Source of the DNA: CAYLJJ01 sp964384025
Lineage (GTDB): Bacteria > Myxococcota_A > Bradymonadia > UBA7976 > UBA1532
Assembly: GCA_964384025.1 (NCBI GenBank)
Contig: CAYLJJ010000016.1
Span: forward strand, 1 to 64,000
DNA length: 64,000 bases
Direction: 5' to 3'
Positions 16,759 to 27,500 of this stretch are shown in pieces; within the stretch, counting starts at the first letter, position 1; each line of letters starts with the position of its first letter. Position numbers and translations under genes: made by a program. The notes under the pieces are model-generated. The model searched no databases. It had not been told where the DNA came from and saw only the letters and a list, made by a program, of their open reading frames with translations.

Positions 16759-17985
16759 TCAGGGAACTGGGAACTGCTGGCAGAGCGCCTTTACCTCTCC
16801 CTTAATGCGCTCCAACTGCGCTTCATCCCCTATAATCGCCTGATTCATCCACTCTCCCAAACGCCTCATCTCCTCTCCACCCATCCCCCGTGTGGTGAGC
16901 GCAGGGGTCCCAATGCGTAGACCGCTGGGATCCATCGGCTTGCGAGGATCAAAGGGCACGCTGTTGGCGTTGCTGACGATGCCCGCTTGTTCCAACTTAA
17001 GAGCAGCCTCCTTGCCTGAGATCCCTTTAGAGCTTAGATCCATCAAGATCAGGTGGTTGTCGGTTCCCCCAGAGACCAAATTAAAGTCGTGAGCGAGGAG
17101 GGTCTCAGCCAAGATCTTGGCGTTCTCCACCACCGCCGCTGCATACTCCTTGAACTCAGGTTGGAGGGCCTCCTTAAGGGCCACCGCGATGGCCGCCGTG
17201 GTATGGTTGTGAGGTCCTCCTTGAAGTCCCGGAAAAACTCCCCGGTTGATCGCCCGGCGATGTTTCCTTTTACAGAGAATCATCCCCCCTCGAGGACCCC
17301 GTAGGGTCTTATGAGTTGTAGTGCTCACTACATCCGCGTAGGGCACGGGCGAGGGATGCGCTCCTCCCGCGACCAGGCCTGCGATATGCGCTATATCCGC
17401 AAGGAGGTAGGCACCCACCTCTTGGGCGATCTCAGCGAAGGCGGAGAAGTCGATGAGGCGAGGATAGGCAGAGGCCCCACAGACGATGAGCTTGGGACGA
17501 TGTTCCCGAGCCAGGGCAGCCACCTGATCCATATCGATGCGTTGATCCTCGCGCCGCACCCCGTACTGGATCACATTGTAGATCTTCCCGGAGATGGTCA
17601 CCTTCCAGCCGTGAGTCAGATGCCCCCCGTGCGGTAGGCTCAGGCTCAAGAGAGTCTCCCCAGGCTCCAAAAGTCCATGATAGACTGCCAAGTTGGCTGG
17701 AGAGCCAGAGTAGGGCTGCACGTTGGCATGAGCAGCTCCAAAGAGAAGCTTGGCGCGGCGGATCGCGAGGCGCTCTATGGCGTCGATCTGTGCCTGCCCC
17801 TGGTAGTAGCGTCGCCCTGCGTAACCTTCGCTATATTTGTTGGTCAAGAGGCTGCCTGTCGCAGCCATCACCGCCTGAGAAGCGTAGTTCTCAGAGGGGA
17901 TCAGACGAAGAACCTCCTCCTGACGCTGACTCTCTTGCTGGATAAGGTCTGCGATCTCTGGATCGATTTTACGGATGATATCCAT
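16759..17985 (-). CDS. glyA: Serine hydroxymethyltransferase
   Basis: PLP enzyme that interconverts serine and glycine while charging tetrahydrofolate with a one-carbon unit; cytoplasmic. Its 408 residues match the family. Visible motifs are the N-terminal RLIPSENYAS, YSEGYAGRRYYQGQ, the PLP-contacting DIAHIAGLVAGG (Asp197, His200) and the Schiff-base motif STTTHKTLRGPRGG (Lys226). The ATG at 17985 is preceded by GAGGAGAAG. A sigma70-like promoter lies ~40 bases further upstream. It is transcribed away from the DUF4139 genes. Confidence 0.98.
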   Translation of the reverse strand: MDIIRKIDPEIADLIQQESQRQEEVLRLIPSENYASQAVMAATGSLLTNKYSEGYAGRRYYQGQAQIDAIERLAIRRAKLLFGAAHANVQPYSGSPANLAVYHGLLEPGETLLSLSLPHGGHLTHGWKVTISGKIYNVIQYGVRREDQRIDMDQVAALAREHRPKLIVCGASAYPRLIDFSAFAEIAQEVGAYLLADIAHIAGLVAGGAHPSPVPYADVVSTTTHKTLRGPRGGMILCKRKHRRAINRGVFPGLQGGPHNHTTAAIAVALKEALQPEFKEYAAAVVENAKILAETLLAHDFNLVSGGTDNHLILMDLSSKGISGKEAALKLEQAGIVSNANSVPFDPRKPMDPSGLRIGTPALTTRGMGGEEMRRLGEWMNQAIIGDEAQLERIKGEVKALCQQFPVP

Positions 17986-18021
17986 CTCATCTTCTCCTCT
18001 ACGAGGCTCTGTGCAAAGGCT

Positions 18022-18050
18022 GATCTAGCCCAGGGCAAAGCACTAGACAA
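18022..18050 (-). promoter_or_regulatory. Putative sigma70 promoter of glyA
   Basis: Read on the minus strand: TTGTCT (18050-18045), a 17-base spacer and TAGATC (18027-18022), ending 36 bases before the glyA start. Both hexamers are partial matches. Confidence 0.4.
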
Positions 18051-18058
18051 TGAGGAAA

Positions 18059-18080
18059 TGAGCCCGGATCTTTGGGCTCA
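18059..18080. other. Hairpin in the leader of the DUF4139 pair
   Basis: TGAGCCC (18059-18065) and GGGCTCA (18074-18080) form a perfect 7-bp stem with an 8-base loop, about 80 bases before the first DUF4139 gene. No T-run follows, so termination is unlikely. Confidence 0.35.
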
Positions 18081-18157
18081 GGGAGGAAGAGAGCTGCTAG
18101 ACTCTCCATCGGGCGCTTGAGCCCAGAGCTGCCTAATGATCAATGAGGAGCGTGAAG

Positions 18158-20287
18158 ATGGAAGCCATCCAGAAGTTGAGCTGTGAGAGCTTCATCAAGG
18201 AGGTCGTGATCTACGCTCGGGGAGCGCGAGTGATACGGCAAGTTCAGCTCCCAGAGATTCTGCCCAAGGCAGCTTGCAATCTACGGTTGCCTGGACTGAG
18301 CCCCCTGGCCCAAGATCTTCAGGTGGAGTGTATCGGACGAGAGGTGTTGGGGTTTCAAACTGAGCTTCAGCTGCCTCAAGATCTAGAAGCGTTTAAGGGC
18401 GCATTGACGTTGCGTTTAGAGGAACAGGAGCGACAGGTCAAAGGCCTTGAGGCCCAGCGCTCCGCTCTACAAGAGGAGTATCGACTCCTAGAAGAGGTCG
18501 AGCTAAACCCTGGCAGTCCCAAAGAGCGCCGTCAGAGCTGGGAGCAGCCGGAGCGGGGTCTTGGAGCTGCGTTGATGATCGCTGAGCTTCTGGATGAGCT
18601 GATGGAGGAGAGGGTTCAGGAGGGAGCTGAGCTACAGCGCTCTTTGGGAGAGGCGAAGCGGGAGCGCTTAAGTCTCCAACAGGCGCTACAGGAGAGTAGA
18701 GTCTCAGAGCGCTTTGGAGCAGAGCAACCCTGGTTTGAGGCAGAGCTTCAACTCGCACCAGGAGAGGAGCCTGAGTATCTAAGGCTGAGCTACAGCATTC
18801 CCTCAGCTCGCTGGTGGCCAGCGCTGACCGTGCGCCTAAGCAAGAGCGGTCATTTGGCTGAGCTTGGCTTGGATGCTTTTATCGCCCAGGCCAGCTTTGA
18901 AGATTGGGAGGGGGTCTCTGTCGCGCTCTGCACCGCAACGCTCCAAGCAGATCTTCAACTTCCAGAGCTGCCTGCGCTGCGTATCGGTCGTCCTCAGACG
19001 CGACCCTCTCGTGGCTTCCGCCCCCCTCCAGAGGGGCTTGATGAGCTGTTTCAGAGCTATGATCGGATCAGCGCCGGCCTCTCTAAACCCAGCCCCAAGC
19101 CTCAACGGTTCGATAGAAACAGCAGAGATGATCTTGATGATGGGATCTTTCCCCCAGAGCAGGAGCCTGAGCAAGGCCCTGAACCTGAGCCGATGGAGGA
19201 GTGCGTTGATCTGTTGATGGCCCCCCCTGCGCCTCAGATGAGCAGAGCTTTTGCACCAGAGATGGCCAAGCGCAGCTCTGGAGGGCTCTTTGGAGTAGCA
19301 GCTAAGGTGGTGGCAGCACCTGTCGTCGCAGGAGCGGCTGGAGCCAAATGGGCTGCAGATACACTCTCTCCCAAAGCCAAGAAGTCAGGGGTCTTGGTTA
19401 GGGGCGGAGGAGGTCTTCCCTTCGCCCAAGAGAGCTCTCCCAAGCCCGCGCCTGAACTGGAGGAGAGTTGGTTGCATTTTGATCAGCTCATCCTCGGAGA
19501 TCCTCAACTCCCTGGAGTTCGAGGTCGCCTTCAAAAGCGTACACAGCGACCTCAGCCTCCCCGACTTCAGGAGGCGATCCGCTCTATTCATCAGCTCTCC
19601 CCCCCAGAAGGAGGCCGAGAGCCCGCCGACTCTGCGGGTGCTTTCGCTTATCGCTTTGAAGCACAGGGTCAACTGGAGATCCCAGGTGATGCTCTCAAGC
19701 AGCGTGTCTCTCTGAGGAGCGCGCAAGCCCCAGCGGAGTTTAGATATCGCTGTGTTCCAGGAGAGCGCCCTGAGGTTTTTAGAGAGAGCGCCCTGATCAA
19801 CCCCTTTGAGAACCCTATCCTGGGCGGGCCCATCGACATTTTCTTTGGAGGTGCTTTATTGGCAAGGGATCAGATCGAAGCTGTAGATCGAGGAGGAGAG
19901 TTGAGGTTTGGTCTAGGAATCGAAGAGCGCGTTCATGTCGCTCGCAATGCACGGGTCAAGGAGTCCAGCCATGGATTCTTAGGGGGTAACACGCAGATCC
20001 TCCATGAGATCGATCTGGAGATCTCCTCCGCTTTGGGGCATGAGATTGAGCTGGAGCTTTTGGAGCGCATCCCCTGGAGTGTGGAGGAGGAGGTGCAGGT
20101 TGAGTTTCTCTCAAGCTCTCAAGAGCCAGAGGAGTATACTCAGGATGATCGAGGTCATCCTGTGCGAGGGGGGCTGCTCTGGCGCTTAAAGATCCCCCCC
20201 GCTGCACAGCTTGAGTTGAGCTACTCCTATCAGATCCAGATCCCCAGTAAGCGAGAGATCCAGGGAGGAAATCGCCGTGAGCCTTGA
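18158..20287 (+). CDS. DUF4139 / MuiA-like protein (first of pair)
   Basis: Resembles the mucoidy-inhibitor MuiA family. The N-terminal ~100 residues look like DUF4140 (FIKEVVIYARGARVIRQVQL). A coiled coil (~90-190) follows, then a DUF4139-type beta-rich domain interrupted by a disordered, acidic and Gly/Ala-rich insert (~290-440). The start is uncertain: ATG 18158 has AGGAG (18146-18150) seven bases upstream and is preferred over ATG 18143. No signal peptide is seen, so it may be cytoplasmic. The biochemical role of the family is not established. The end overlaps the next gene by 11 bases, so the two are translationally coupled. Confidence 0.7.
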   Translation: MEAIQKLSCESFIKEVVIYARGARVIRQVQLPEILPKAACNLRLPGLSPLAQDLQVECIGREVLGFQTELQLPQDLEAFKGALTLRLEEQERQVKGLEAQRSALQEEYRLLEEVELNPGSPKERRQSWEQPERGLGAALMIAELLDELMEERVQEGAELQRSLGEAKRERLSLQQALQESRVSERFGAEQPWFEAELQLAPGEEPEYLRLSYSIPSARWWPALTVRLSKSGHLAELGLDAFIAQASFEDWEGVSVALCTATLQADLQLPELPALRIGRPQTRPSRGFRPPPEGLDELFQSYDRISAGLSKPSPKPQRFDRNSRDDLDDGIFPPEQEPEQGPEPEPMEECVDLLMAPPAPQMSRAFAPEMAKRSSGGLFGVAAKVVAAPVVAGAAGAKWAADTLSPKAKKSGVLVRGGGGLPFAQESSPKPAPELEESWLHFDQLILGDPQLPGVRGRLQKRTQRPQPPRLQEAIRSIHQLSPPEGGREPADSAGAFAYRFEAQGQLEIPGDALKQRVSLRSAQAPAEFRYRCVPGERPEVFRESALINPFENPILGGPIDIFFGGALLARDQIEAVDRGGELRFGLGIEERVHVARNARVKESSHGFLGGNTQILHEIDLEISSALGHEIELELLERIPWSVEEEVQVEFLSSSQEPEEYTQDDRGHPVRGGLLWRLKIPPAAQLELSYSYQIQIPSKREIQGGNRREP

Positions 20288-21854
20288 AGAGAAGGTGGAG
20301 GGCGCTCCCCTCTTTCAGAGTGAGGCTAAGGAGGTGATCCTCTTTGAGGATCGAGCTGAAGTAGTGCGTAGCGCTCGAGTTCAACTCCAAGTGGGACAAA
20401 ACAGCATACGTATCGCTGGCCTGGGACCTTTTAGCGATGAACGCAGCCTAGAGATCAGCTTGGGAGATCCAAAGCAGCGGCTCCTCAGCGCTCAGCTCAA
20501 ACATGAGGTGGAATGGCTCATTCAGGAGGAGAGGGAGCAGCCCCCTGAGATCGCCTTAGAGGAGGCTCAGCTTCGCAAAGCAGAGCTTGAGCTGAATCAC
20601 CGGAGGCTTGGGAGGCGGAGAAGTCAGCTCTCAAAGCTGATGAAGAACTGGGTTCGCTCTCTGGCGCAGTTAAAGCCTGGTGAAGGGGGAGAGCAATCCT
20701 GGAGGCTGGCCTTCACCCGACTCAGCGCTGCCTATCGAAGCGCGCAAGAGGATTGGCTCAAGGAGGAGGAGGCCCTCAAAGAGGCGCAGGAGGTTCAAAC
20801 CCTCGTTCAGGAGCGAGCGCGGCGACAGCGGCAGCGAGAGCCGGTGATCAGAGCCTTTGTCTGGCTTCAAATCGAAGCGGAGAGGGAGCAGAGCTTAGAG
20901 GTTCAGCTGCGCTATCGAACTCCCGCCGCGCTCTGGCGCCCTGAGCATCGAGCACAGTTGACCTCTGATTCCGAAGAACCCAGCCGAGGCGTACTTCAGC
21001 TCCTCAGCTGGGCCTGCGCTTGGCAGTTCACCGGCGAGTCTTGGGAGAATGTAAAGCTCTCCTTCTCCACTGCGCGGCCTGCGCGGGCGGCCAAAGCACC
21101 TCTGCTGCAAGATGACCTTCTCCTCTCTCGTCTTAAGACACAGGAGGAGCGCAAGCAGATCCAGGTGGAGCTGCGCGATGAGGAGGTGCAGAAGACAGGG
21201 CGTCGCCCAGGACATCAAATAGAGGAGATGCCTGGAGTAGATGACGGAGGAGAGCCTCTCCTCTTTAAGGGCCTGGGGCTGAGCAATCTGCCCTCGAACG
21301 GAGAGCCTGTGCGGCTGGAGCTTGAGTATCGCAGCTTGGATGCGAGCATCTCACGTATCCTGATGGCTGAACGCAGTCCTGTAGCTCATTACCGCGCGAG
21401 AGCTACTCTAAAGGGCAAACATCCCCTCTTAGCAGGGCCAGTTAAGATTGTCCGCGAAGGGGCGCTGCTGGGCACCGCGCGTATAGGTTTTGTGAGTCCA
21501 GGGGAGGTACTGGAGTTGGGGTTTGGCGCGGATGACGCGCTTCGTGTCACTCGTGAGCTGATCTGCAAGGAGAAGCGCGCGGCGGTCACCGGGAGCCAGC
21601 AGCGAAGCTATCAGATCAAGCTGCTGCTCTCTAATATGTCTGGAGAGGTACGCAGCCTGGAAGTCTTAGAGCGGATCCCTGTGAGCGAGGTTGAGGCGGT
21701 GGAAATTGAGTTTAAGCCACAAGATCCTTGGAATTTTCAAGCAGAGGATGGATTCCTAAACCAGAGCCTGGAATTGGGTGCTCGCTGTACTGAAATCTTA
21801 AACTTTGAGTATGAGATTCGAGCCCGCTCTAAGGTACGATTGCCTCTACTCTAA
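20277..21854 (+). CDS. DUF4139 / MuiA-like protein (second of pair)
   Basis: Paralogue of the preceding protein: an N-terminal DUF4140-like start (EVILFEDRAEVVRSARVQL), a central coiled coil (~85-200) and a DUF4139-like C-terminal half ending in an LEFEYEIRARSK-type strand. It is shorter (525 residues) because it lacks the disordered insert. The GTG start has GGAGG (20264-20268) upstream and lies inside the end of the first gene, the usual sign of a stable pair. The fibre gene array begins 63 bases downstream, so co-transcription is possible. A joint role in surface or envelope assembly is inference only. Confidence 0.7.
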   Translation: MSLEEKVEGAPLFQSEAKEVILFEDRAEVVRSARVQLQVGQNSIRIAGLGPFSDERSLEISLGDPKQRLLSAQLKHEVEWLIQEEREQPPEIALEEAQLRKAELELNHRRLGRRRSQLSKLMKNWVRSLAQLKPGEGGEQSWRLAFTRLSAAYRSAQEDWLKEEEALKEAQEVQTLVQERARRQRQREPVIRAFVWLQIEAEREQSLEVQLRYRTPAALWRPEHRAQLTSDSEEPSRGVLQLLSWACAWQFTGESWENVKLSFSTARPARAAKAPLLQDDLLLSRLKTQEERKQIQVELRDEEVQKTGRRPGHQIEEMPGVDDGGEPLLFKGLGLSNLPSNGEPVRLELEYRSLDASISRILMAERSPVAHYRARATLKGKHPLLAGPVKIVREGALLGTARIGFVSPGEVLELGFGADDALRVTRELICKEKRAAVTGSQQRSYQIKLLLSNMSGEVRSLEVLERIPVSEVEAVEIEFKPQDPWNFQAEDGFLNQSLELGARCTEILNFEYEIRARSKVRLPLL

Positions 21855-21917
21855 CCTCAATTTCTACCATGTGGGTTTTAGTTGTGTTAGATTATTCCAG
21901 CTTTTTCAGGAGGAATT

Positions 21918-24518
21918 ATGCGCCAAACCCTACATCTTCTCCTCGTTTTGGTTTGGTCTGGAGCTGCTCTGGCCCTCCCCAATACGCTCTCTCAAGAAGG
22001 CTACCTCCTCGATGATCAAGGCCGAGGGATGGAGGGTCTGGTCAGCCTGCACTTCTCTCTCTATCGCCAAGCCCAAGGTGGCGTTGATATTTGGAATGAG
22101 GATCATCAGGTGCAGATGGTGAGGGGATACTATGCTCTGGAGCTGGGAGCGCTGAACCCACTGCCCCCTCTCTCCTCAGAGGAGAGCCTCTGGTTGGGTA
22201 TTACACTCCCAGATCGTGGAGAGATACAGCCCCGCCAGGCTCTCCAAAGCGTCCCCTATGCTCTCGTCGGTGAAGATGTGACAGGGGATCTCAGCCCGCG
22301 GAGCATCTGGATCGCTGATCTGTTGGTCATTGATGAGGAGGGCAATTGGCGAGGAGCACCAGTAGAGAATTTTGAAGGAGGGGGCTATGCGAGTCCAGAA
22401 GAGGCCCTCGCGGCACTGATATGGGTCGATGGTCCTGGTTCGGCCCTAGACGCTGATCTCTTTGATGATCTGGACTCTGAAGATCTCCTTCGAAGCGCCG
22501 CTCAAATTTTAGCGGCGCTTCAGGGTTTGGGTGGAGAGGACTCAGGCCTAAACGCGGATCGCTTGGATGGTATGGACAGCAGCCAGATCTATTCTACAGG
22601 GGCGCAAGTGATCCAGAGCCTCCAGGGCTTAGGTGGAGAGGGCTCAGGTTTAGATGTCGATCTCATTGATGGCTTGAACAGCACTGATCTCTATTCCAGT
22701 GGAGAGCAAGTGATTCAAGCTCTCCAAGCTTTGGGTGGAGCGGGCTCAGGTCTCAACGTGGATCTGCTCGACGGAAGAGACAGCAGCGAGTTTATGAACC
22801 GGGGGGATCCAGCGATCCAAAACGAGATTCTGCAAGCGATCTCAGCGCGGGGTGGGGCGGGCTCCAACCTCGATGCTGACAATCTCGACGGTTTAGACGA
22901 CAGCAGTTTTATGCGCGCTCATCTTGACACAGGTACCTCAGGTGAGTTGTCCGCAGGAGGCAACCTTGAGCTCACCGGGGATCTCCTCATCTCAAACCAG
23001 CTTCAGATCAATGGGAACCTTCAGATCGATGGTCGGGTGGGCGTGGGGGTAGCCAACCCAGAATTTGAGCTTGAGGTCAACGGGAATACTCAGGCTGACC
23101 TCCTGATTCTGACCTCCTTCCAAACTGCACCGCCGATAGAAGCACGTGAAGGGATGATCTATTTCAATGCCAAACAGAGCGAATTTCTAGGCTTTGACGG
23201 CCAGAATTGGGTGCTCCTTAACGGCGGCACTGAGGGGGATGGAGGCAGCAAGAGCCAAGCCGCCCCAGATTGTGAGAGTATTTTGAATCGTGGCTTCTCA
23301 CAGGGCAGCGGCCTCTATTGGATCGATCCAGATGGAGCCGGAGTGCCTGCTGCCATCAGTGGCTTAAATGGCGATCTGGGACCCGATCTCAGCGCTGAGG
23401 GTTATACCCAGTGCTATGGTTGGCGCAATGATGGCAGCATCTCTGCTCCTCAGTGGGAACAGATCAGGAGGGACTGTGGAGAGAGTCGTGAGCTGATCTT
23501 CGCGGGTTATCGCCATGATGGAACCTGGGTTCGCCATGAGATGGTCTTGGAGAATGACCTCAACACCTACTTGGTCAACGCCAGCTCCTTTGTGCGTGAC
23601 TTTGACGTAGAACGTAGATTTTCTTGGCATACGGACGCCAATTGGATCTTGTTGGTCAACTATAACAACGCCTGGAGTGATCCTGGGCGGCTCTGGGAAC
23701 CTCGCGCCAGTGGGGGGAGCGGCGCTGGTGATGGACATGTGCTTTCTCAACTGGGCGATAATGGCAATGATCAAACTCAACAGTTGGGTGATCGTTACTT
23801 TATCTACAGCCGCGATGGAGGCCATGGCGATAACGCCATACAAGTTTATTGCGATATGGATACAGATGGCGGGGGCTGGACGCTGCTCAGTTTCATGGAT
23901 GATCTAAGCGTAGGATCCAATCGATGGGCGATGCTGCATGACTGTAAGGACCCAGAGGTTCCTTGTGAAAATGACTTCTCGGGGACATTCAGGACAACTC
24001 AAAATAAGCTGATGATCACCCGGGCTACAGAGTTGGCTTTCGCAAGCACCTATTTTGGCCACGCCCGAGTCGAACAAGGTTTACCTCTGGTTGAATGGAC
24101 CTGGAGCTGGAGATGTGATCGACCTGCGGGTTTGAGTCGGGATTGGATCATCAATCCCAATACAAGGGGAGAAACTGGTCTTGATATGAATTGCAGCCTA
24201 ATTCACCAAGAAGGGACAGATTTCGACCAGAACTTTACTCAAAAACTTTGGTATGGACGCAGGATAGATGGGCGCAATTCATTTATGCTCGCTGAAGAAA
24301 CATATCCAAATCACGACTATTTCTATCCTCATTGGGCCAGCTGCCAGGAAACTCCGATGATGCATACAATGTCTTCAGATAATGTCATCGGTCACTCAGG
24401 CATGACACGATCACTGGCGCGCAGTACAAGCAATAATACTCATGAATGCCACTATATTAACATTGATTCATATTCGTATGACCAAGGTAGTGTAGAAGCA
24501 AGCCTTTGGGTTCGTTAA
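21918..24518 (+). CDS. Secreted fibre-like protein 1, single split fibrinogen-like module
   Basis: The signal peptide ends near ALALP. The head (~20-150) has the pattern of secreted or tail-fibre-like proteins (LSQEGYLLDDQG, LHFSLYRQAQGG, IQPRQALQSVPYAL). Residues 154-333 form the five-repeat stalk. Next comes a beta-helix-like stretch with RVGVGVANPEFELEVNG and GMIYFNAKQSEFLGFDGQNW. The C-terminal module opens with CESILNRG...GLYWIDPDG (~451-475), but its partner motif VYCDMDTDGGGWTLL appears only near residue 640. About 170 foreign residues split the fibrinogen-like signature. The rest is a Trp/His/Cys-rich tip ending in SLWVR. AGGAGG precedes the ATG. Secretion outside the cell and ligand or glycan binding by the tip are inferred. 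Confidence 0.8.
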   Translation: MRQTLHLLLVLVWSGAALALPNTLSQEGYLLDDQGRGMEGLVSLHFSLYRQAQGGVDIWNEDHQVQMVRGYYALELGALNPLPPLSSEESLWLGITLPDRGEIQPRQALQSVPYALVGEDVTGDLSPRSIWIADLLVIDEEGNWRGAPVENFEGGGYASPEEALAALIWVDGPGSALDADLFDDLDSEDLLRSAAQILAALQGLGGEDSGLNADRLDGMDSSQIYSTGAQVIQSLQGLGGEGSGLDVDLIDGLNSTDLYSSGEQVIQALQALGGAGSGLNVDLLDGRDSSEFMNRGDPAIQNEILQAISARGGAGSNLDADNLDGLDDSSFMRAHLDTGTSGELSAGGNLELTGDLLISNQLQINGNLQIDGRVGVGVANPEFELEVNGNTQADLLILTSFQTAPPIEAREGMIYFNAKQSEFLGFDGQNWVLLNGGTEGDGGSKSQAAPDCESILNRGFSQGSGLYWIDPDGAGVPAAISGLNGDLGPDLSAEGYTQCYGWRNDGSISAPQWEQIRRDCGESRELIFAGYRHDGTWVRHEMVLENDLNTYLVNASSFVRDFDVERRFSWHTDANWILLVNYNNAWSDPGRLWEPRASGGSGAGDGHVLSQLGDNGNDQTQQLGDRYFIYSRDGGHGDNAIQVYCDMDTDGGGWTLLSFMDDLSVGSNRWAMLHDCKDPEVPCENDFSGTFRTTQNKLMITRATELAFASTYFGHARVEQGLPLVEWTWSWRCDRPAGLSRDWIINPNTRGETGLDMNCSLIHQEGTDFDQNFTQKLWYGRRIDGRNSFMLAEETYPNHDYFYPHWASCQETPMMHTMSSDNVIGHSGMTRSLARSTSNNTHECHYINIDSYSYDQGSVEASLWVR
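22377..22916 (+). repeat. Five-repeat stalk of fibre protein 1 (180 codons)
   Basis: From GGGY to FMR there are exactly 540 bases. Five copies of a unit of about 34-38 residues carry the core SGLNADRLDG or a variant, at stalk positions ~24, 58, 92, 127 and 165. Comparable LDADLLDG-type repeats are known from tail-fibre-like shafts. Confidence 0.85.
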
Positions 24519-24581
24519 TAGATATGAAATCGCATAGAATGCTTGGTTTTAGCACCTGTTTTGACCTCTCAGGAGGGGATG

Positions 24582-27500
24582 ATGCCTAGAAAACTGCTCT
24601 TTCTTCTGTTGTGGTCAGGGGCCGCCTTCGCCGTGCCCAATATCGTCCGCCAAGAGGGCTACCTACTCGATGACCAGGAACAGCTGATCGAAGGGGTAAC
24701 CAATCTACGCTTCTCTCTTTATGAACAGCTCGTGGGAGGAGCAGCGCTCTGGAGTGAGGAACATCAGGTTGAGATCCTCAAGGGACACTATGCGGTTGAT
24801 CTGGGCAGCCTGAATCCACTGCCCAGCTTCCAGGTGGAGGGGGGACTCTATCTGAGCCTCAGTCTCGAGGGAGTTGAGTTGCAGCCCCGCTACGCTTTTC
24901 AGAGCAGCCCCTACGCTCTGGTCTGTGATAACGCCATCGGTGATCTCAGGATCAGCAGTCTCCTGATTGGGGATCAGCAAGTGATCGACGACACCGGCCA
25001 TTGGGTTGGACCTGCGGTGGGTAATATCACAGGCGGAGGTTATGCTACCCCAGAAGCACTCTTAGCAGCTTTGCAGGGTGTTGATGGTCAGGGCTCAGGG
25101 CTCAACACAGATCTCCTAGACGATCTAGATTCCAGCGCCTTTTTGAGGACAGGTGAAGATCTCATCGCCTCTCTTTTGGGGATCGCAGGAGAGGGCTCTG
25201 GCCTAAACGCCGATAGGCTGGATGGTCTCGACAGTACAGAGTTTTATTCGACCGGACTACAGGTTGTACACTCCCTGGGGGGAGAGATTGGGGATGGCTC
25301 CGGTTTAAACTTTGATCGCCTTGATGGCCTTGAGGGTGATCAGCTCTATCACAGCGGAGAGCAGGTCCTGCTCGCGCTCCAGGGTCTGGGTGGAGCAGGC
25401 TCCAGCCTCAACGCGGATCTGCTGGATGGGATGGAGAACGCTGATTTTCTTATCCGAAATGATCCCAGCCTGAATGATGAACTGATGCAGATGATCGTCC
25501 CGCTGGGAGGGGAAGGATCTGGCCTTGACGTGGATGAGCTGGATGGGTTGGACAGCAGCCTCTTTATGCGCACAGACGCCGACACAGGCACAGTTGGAGA
25601 TCTCTCGGTTGGGATGGATCTAGAGGTTGGCGCTGATCTCAACCTGGGCGCTGATGCACAGCTGAGCGGTAACGCCAAGCTGGATACGCGCTTGGGTGTA
25701 GGTGTCTCGCCTGAGACCCAAGCACATATCGGGGGTGATCTCAGGGCGGATCTCATCATCCTCAACCCCCTCAACAACGCACCCCTCACTCCTCAATCTG
25801 GGATGATCTACTTTAACACTCAGACCAAGGAGTTTTTGGGTTATGATGGGCAGAATTGGCGCAAACTGAACAGCAGTGGGAAAATTTACGCGAACTGTCA
25901 ATCGATTAAAGAAGAAAATCCTAATTCTGCCGATGGCCTCTATTGGATTGATCCCAAAAACAATGATAATCCTATTCAAGTGTGGTGTGACATGACCACA
26001 GATGATGGAGGGTGGATGGTGGTCGCGCGCGCTTCAGAGACCAATGGTGCTGGTGGAGACTATGAATTTCGTGCTGCCGTGGGTGATCATAGCCTCATAG
26101 GGATGCATTTTGACCATGGCAGTCCAATGGATGCGCAATACACCATCGGTCTAGAACAGCTTATTCCAAATGAACAGAAAAATATCGATATTCAATATTA
26201 TTGCTATGATAGACGCAACCCTGTTGGAACAAACTACTGGACAAAAGCCATAAATATAGATGTCGATCAACTTCGCGTAGATCTTGCGGCAAACAACCCT
26301 GATTTACTGTATAACTCCCATATCATAAATAAAGATGGAGATGAAGCAGATGGTTTTTTTGCTTTTTTCCATAGAGAGAGAGTTAACGGACTCCAATGTG
26401 GCAACAGCCATGCTGGTCAGAGCGGGATGAAGTTTGACTGTGGTCAAAATGGTCAAAATGCTCGTGTCCCTGGAATTGTATGGTACCTAACTCACTATGA
26501 TGGGAACTATAGTGAGGTTAACTCCTGTGGTACGGTTGGTGGTAGCATTATGCCATATTATGCTGGTGAAGTTCGTATACGCTGGGACTGGAAAGACTTG
26601 CCATATGAAAGCTGTCAAGCGATTCGTGAAGCGCATCCAGAAGCTATCAGCCAGGCATACTGGATTGATGTTGATGGAAATGGGCCGTTAACAGCGATAA
26701 ATGCATATTGTGATATGGATGTTGATCAAGGAGCATGGATACGCCTTAATCTATTTAGTCGCCAGTGGGGCAACAGTCAGGGCTTTGGGAGCGATCCCTT
26801 GGGCGGCTATGGAGAGCGGGTCAATGGTGCCAACTCTCAGCGCTCTTTAGATAACCTGAACAGCTGTGTTGGAGACAGTCAGGTCAACCTCCAATGGGCT
26901 GATGAGCGTGGTCAGATCCTCAGCGCGGAGCATATCGCGGCGCTTAACCTACGGATTACGGAAGGCTTCACCACCGACTACCGCATCTTCGACGCCGATG
27001 GAGGAGGGGATTGGGATAAGATTAAGGGTTGCCATGAGGGTCAAGTGGTGATGTGGGGCGATGGAGATGAGAGGGAGAACGGAGCCAATCAGCAATGGGT
27101 TGGCCCCTACGCTGTTGATCACCTCACGGGCATCTTCACCATCGGCATCTATGCAGGTAACTCTGACGCCAGTGGCTATAACGCTTCTCTCCCCCAACAC
27201 TGGTACTTCCGTGCCCTGGACTCCAGTTTGGGCAGCAGCCCTGAGAAGGCGGCCCCGAGCTGTCTAAAGATCAAGCAGGTTACAGGGCTCAATCAGGATG
27301 GTGTCTACTGGTTGGATCTCGACGGCCTTCAGGGAGGAGCCGCGCCGGTGAGGCTCTTCTGTGATATGGGACGCGATGGCGGTGGTTGGACCCTTGTGGG
27401 CCAGATCAACGTCCAAGACAATGTCTATTCTGGGTGGCTTAGGAGCTATCGAGATGTACAGGCGCTTCAAACTCCAGAGATCCTGGCGGGTGATTGGGCC

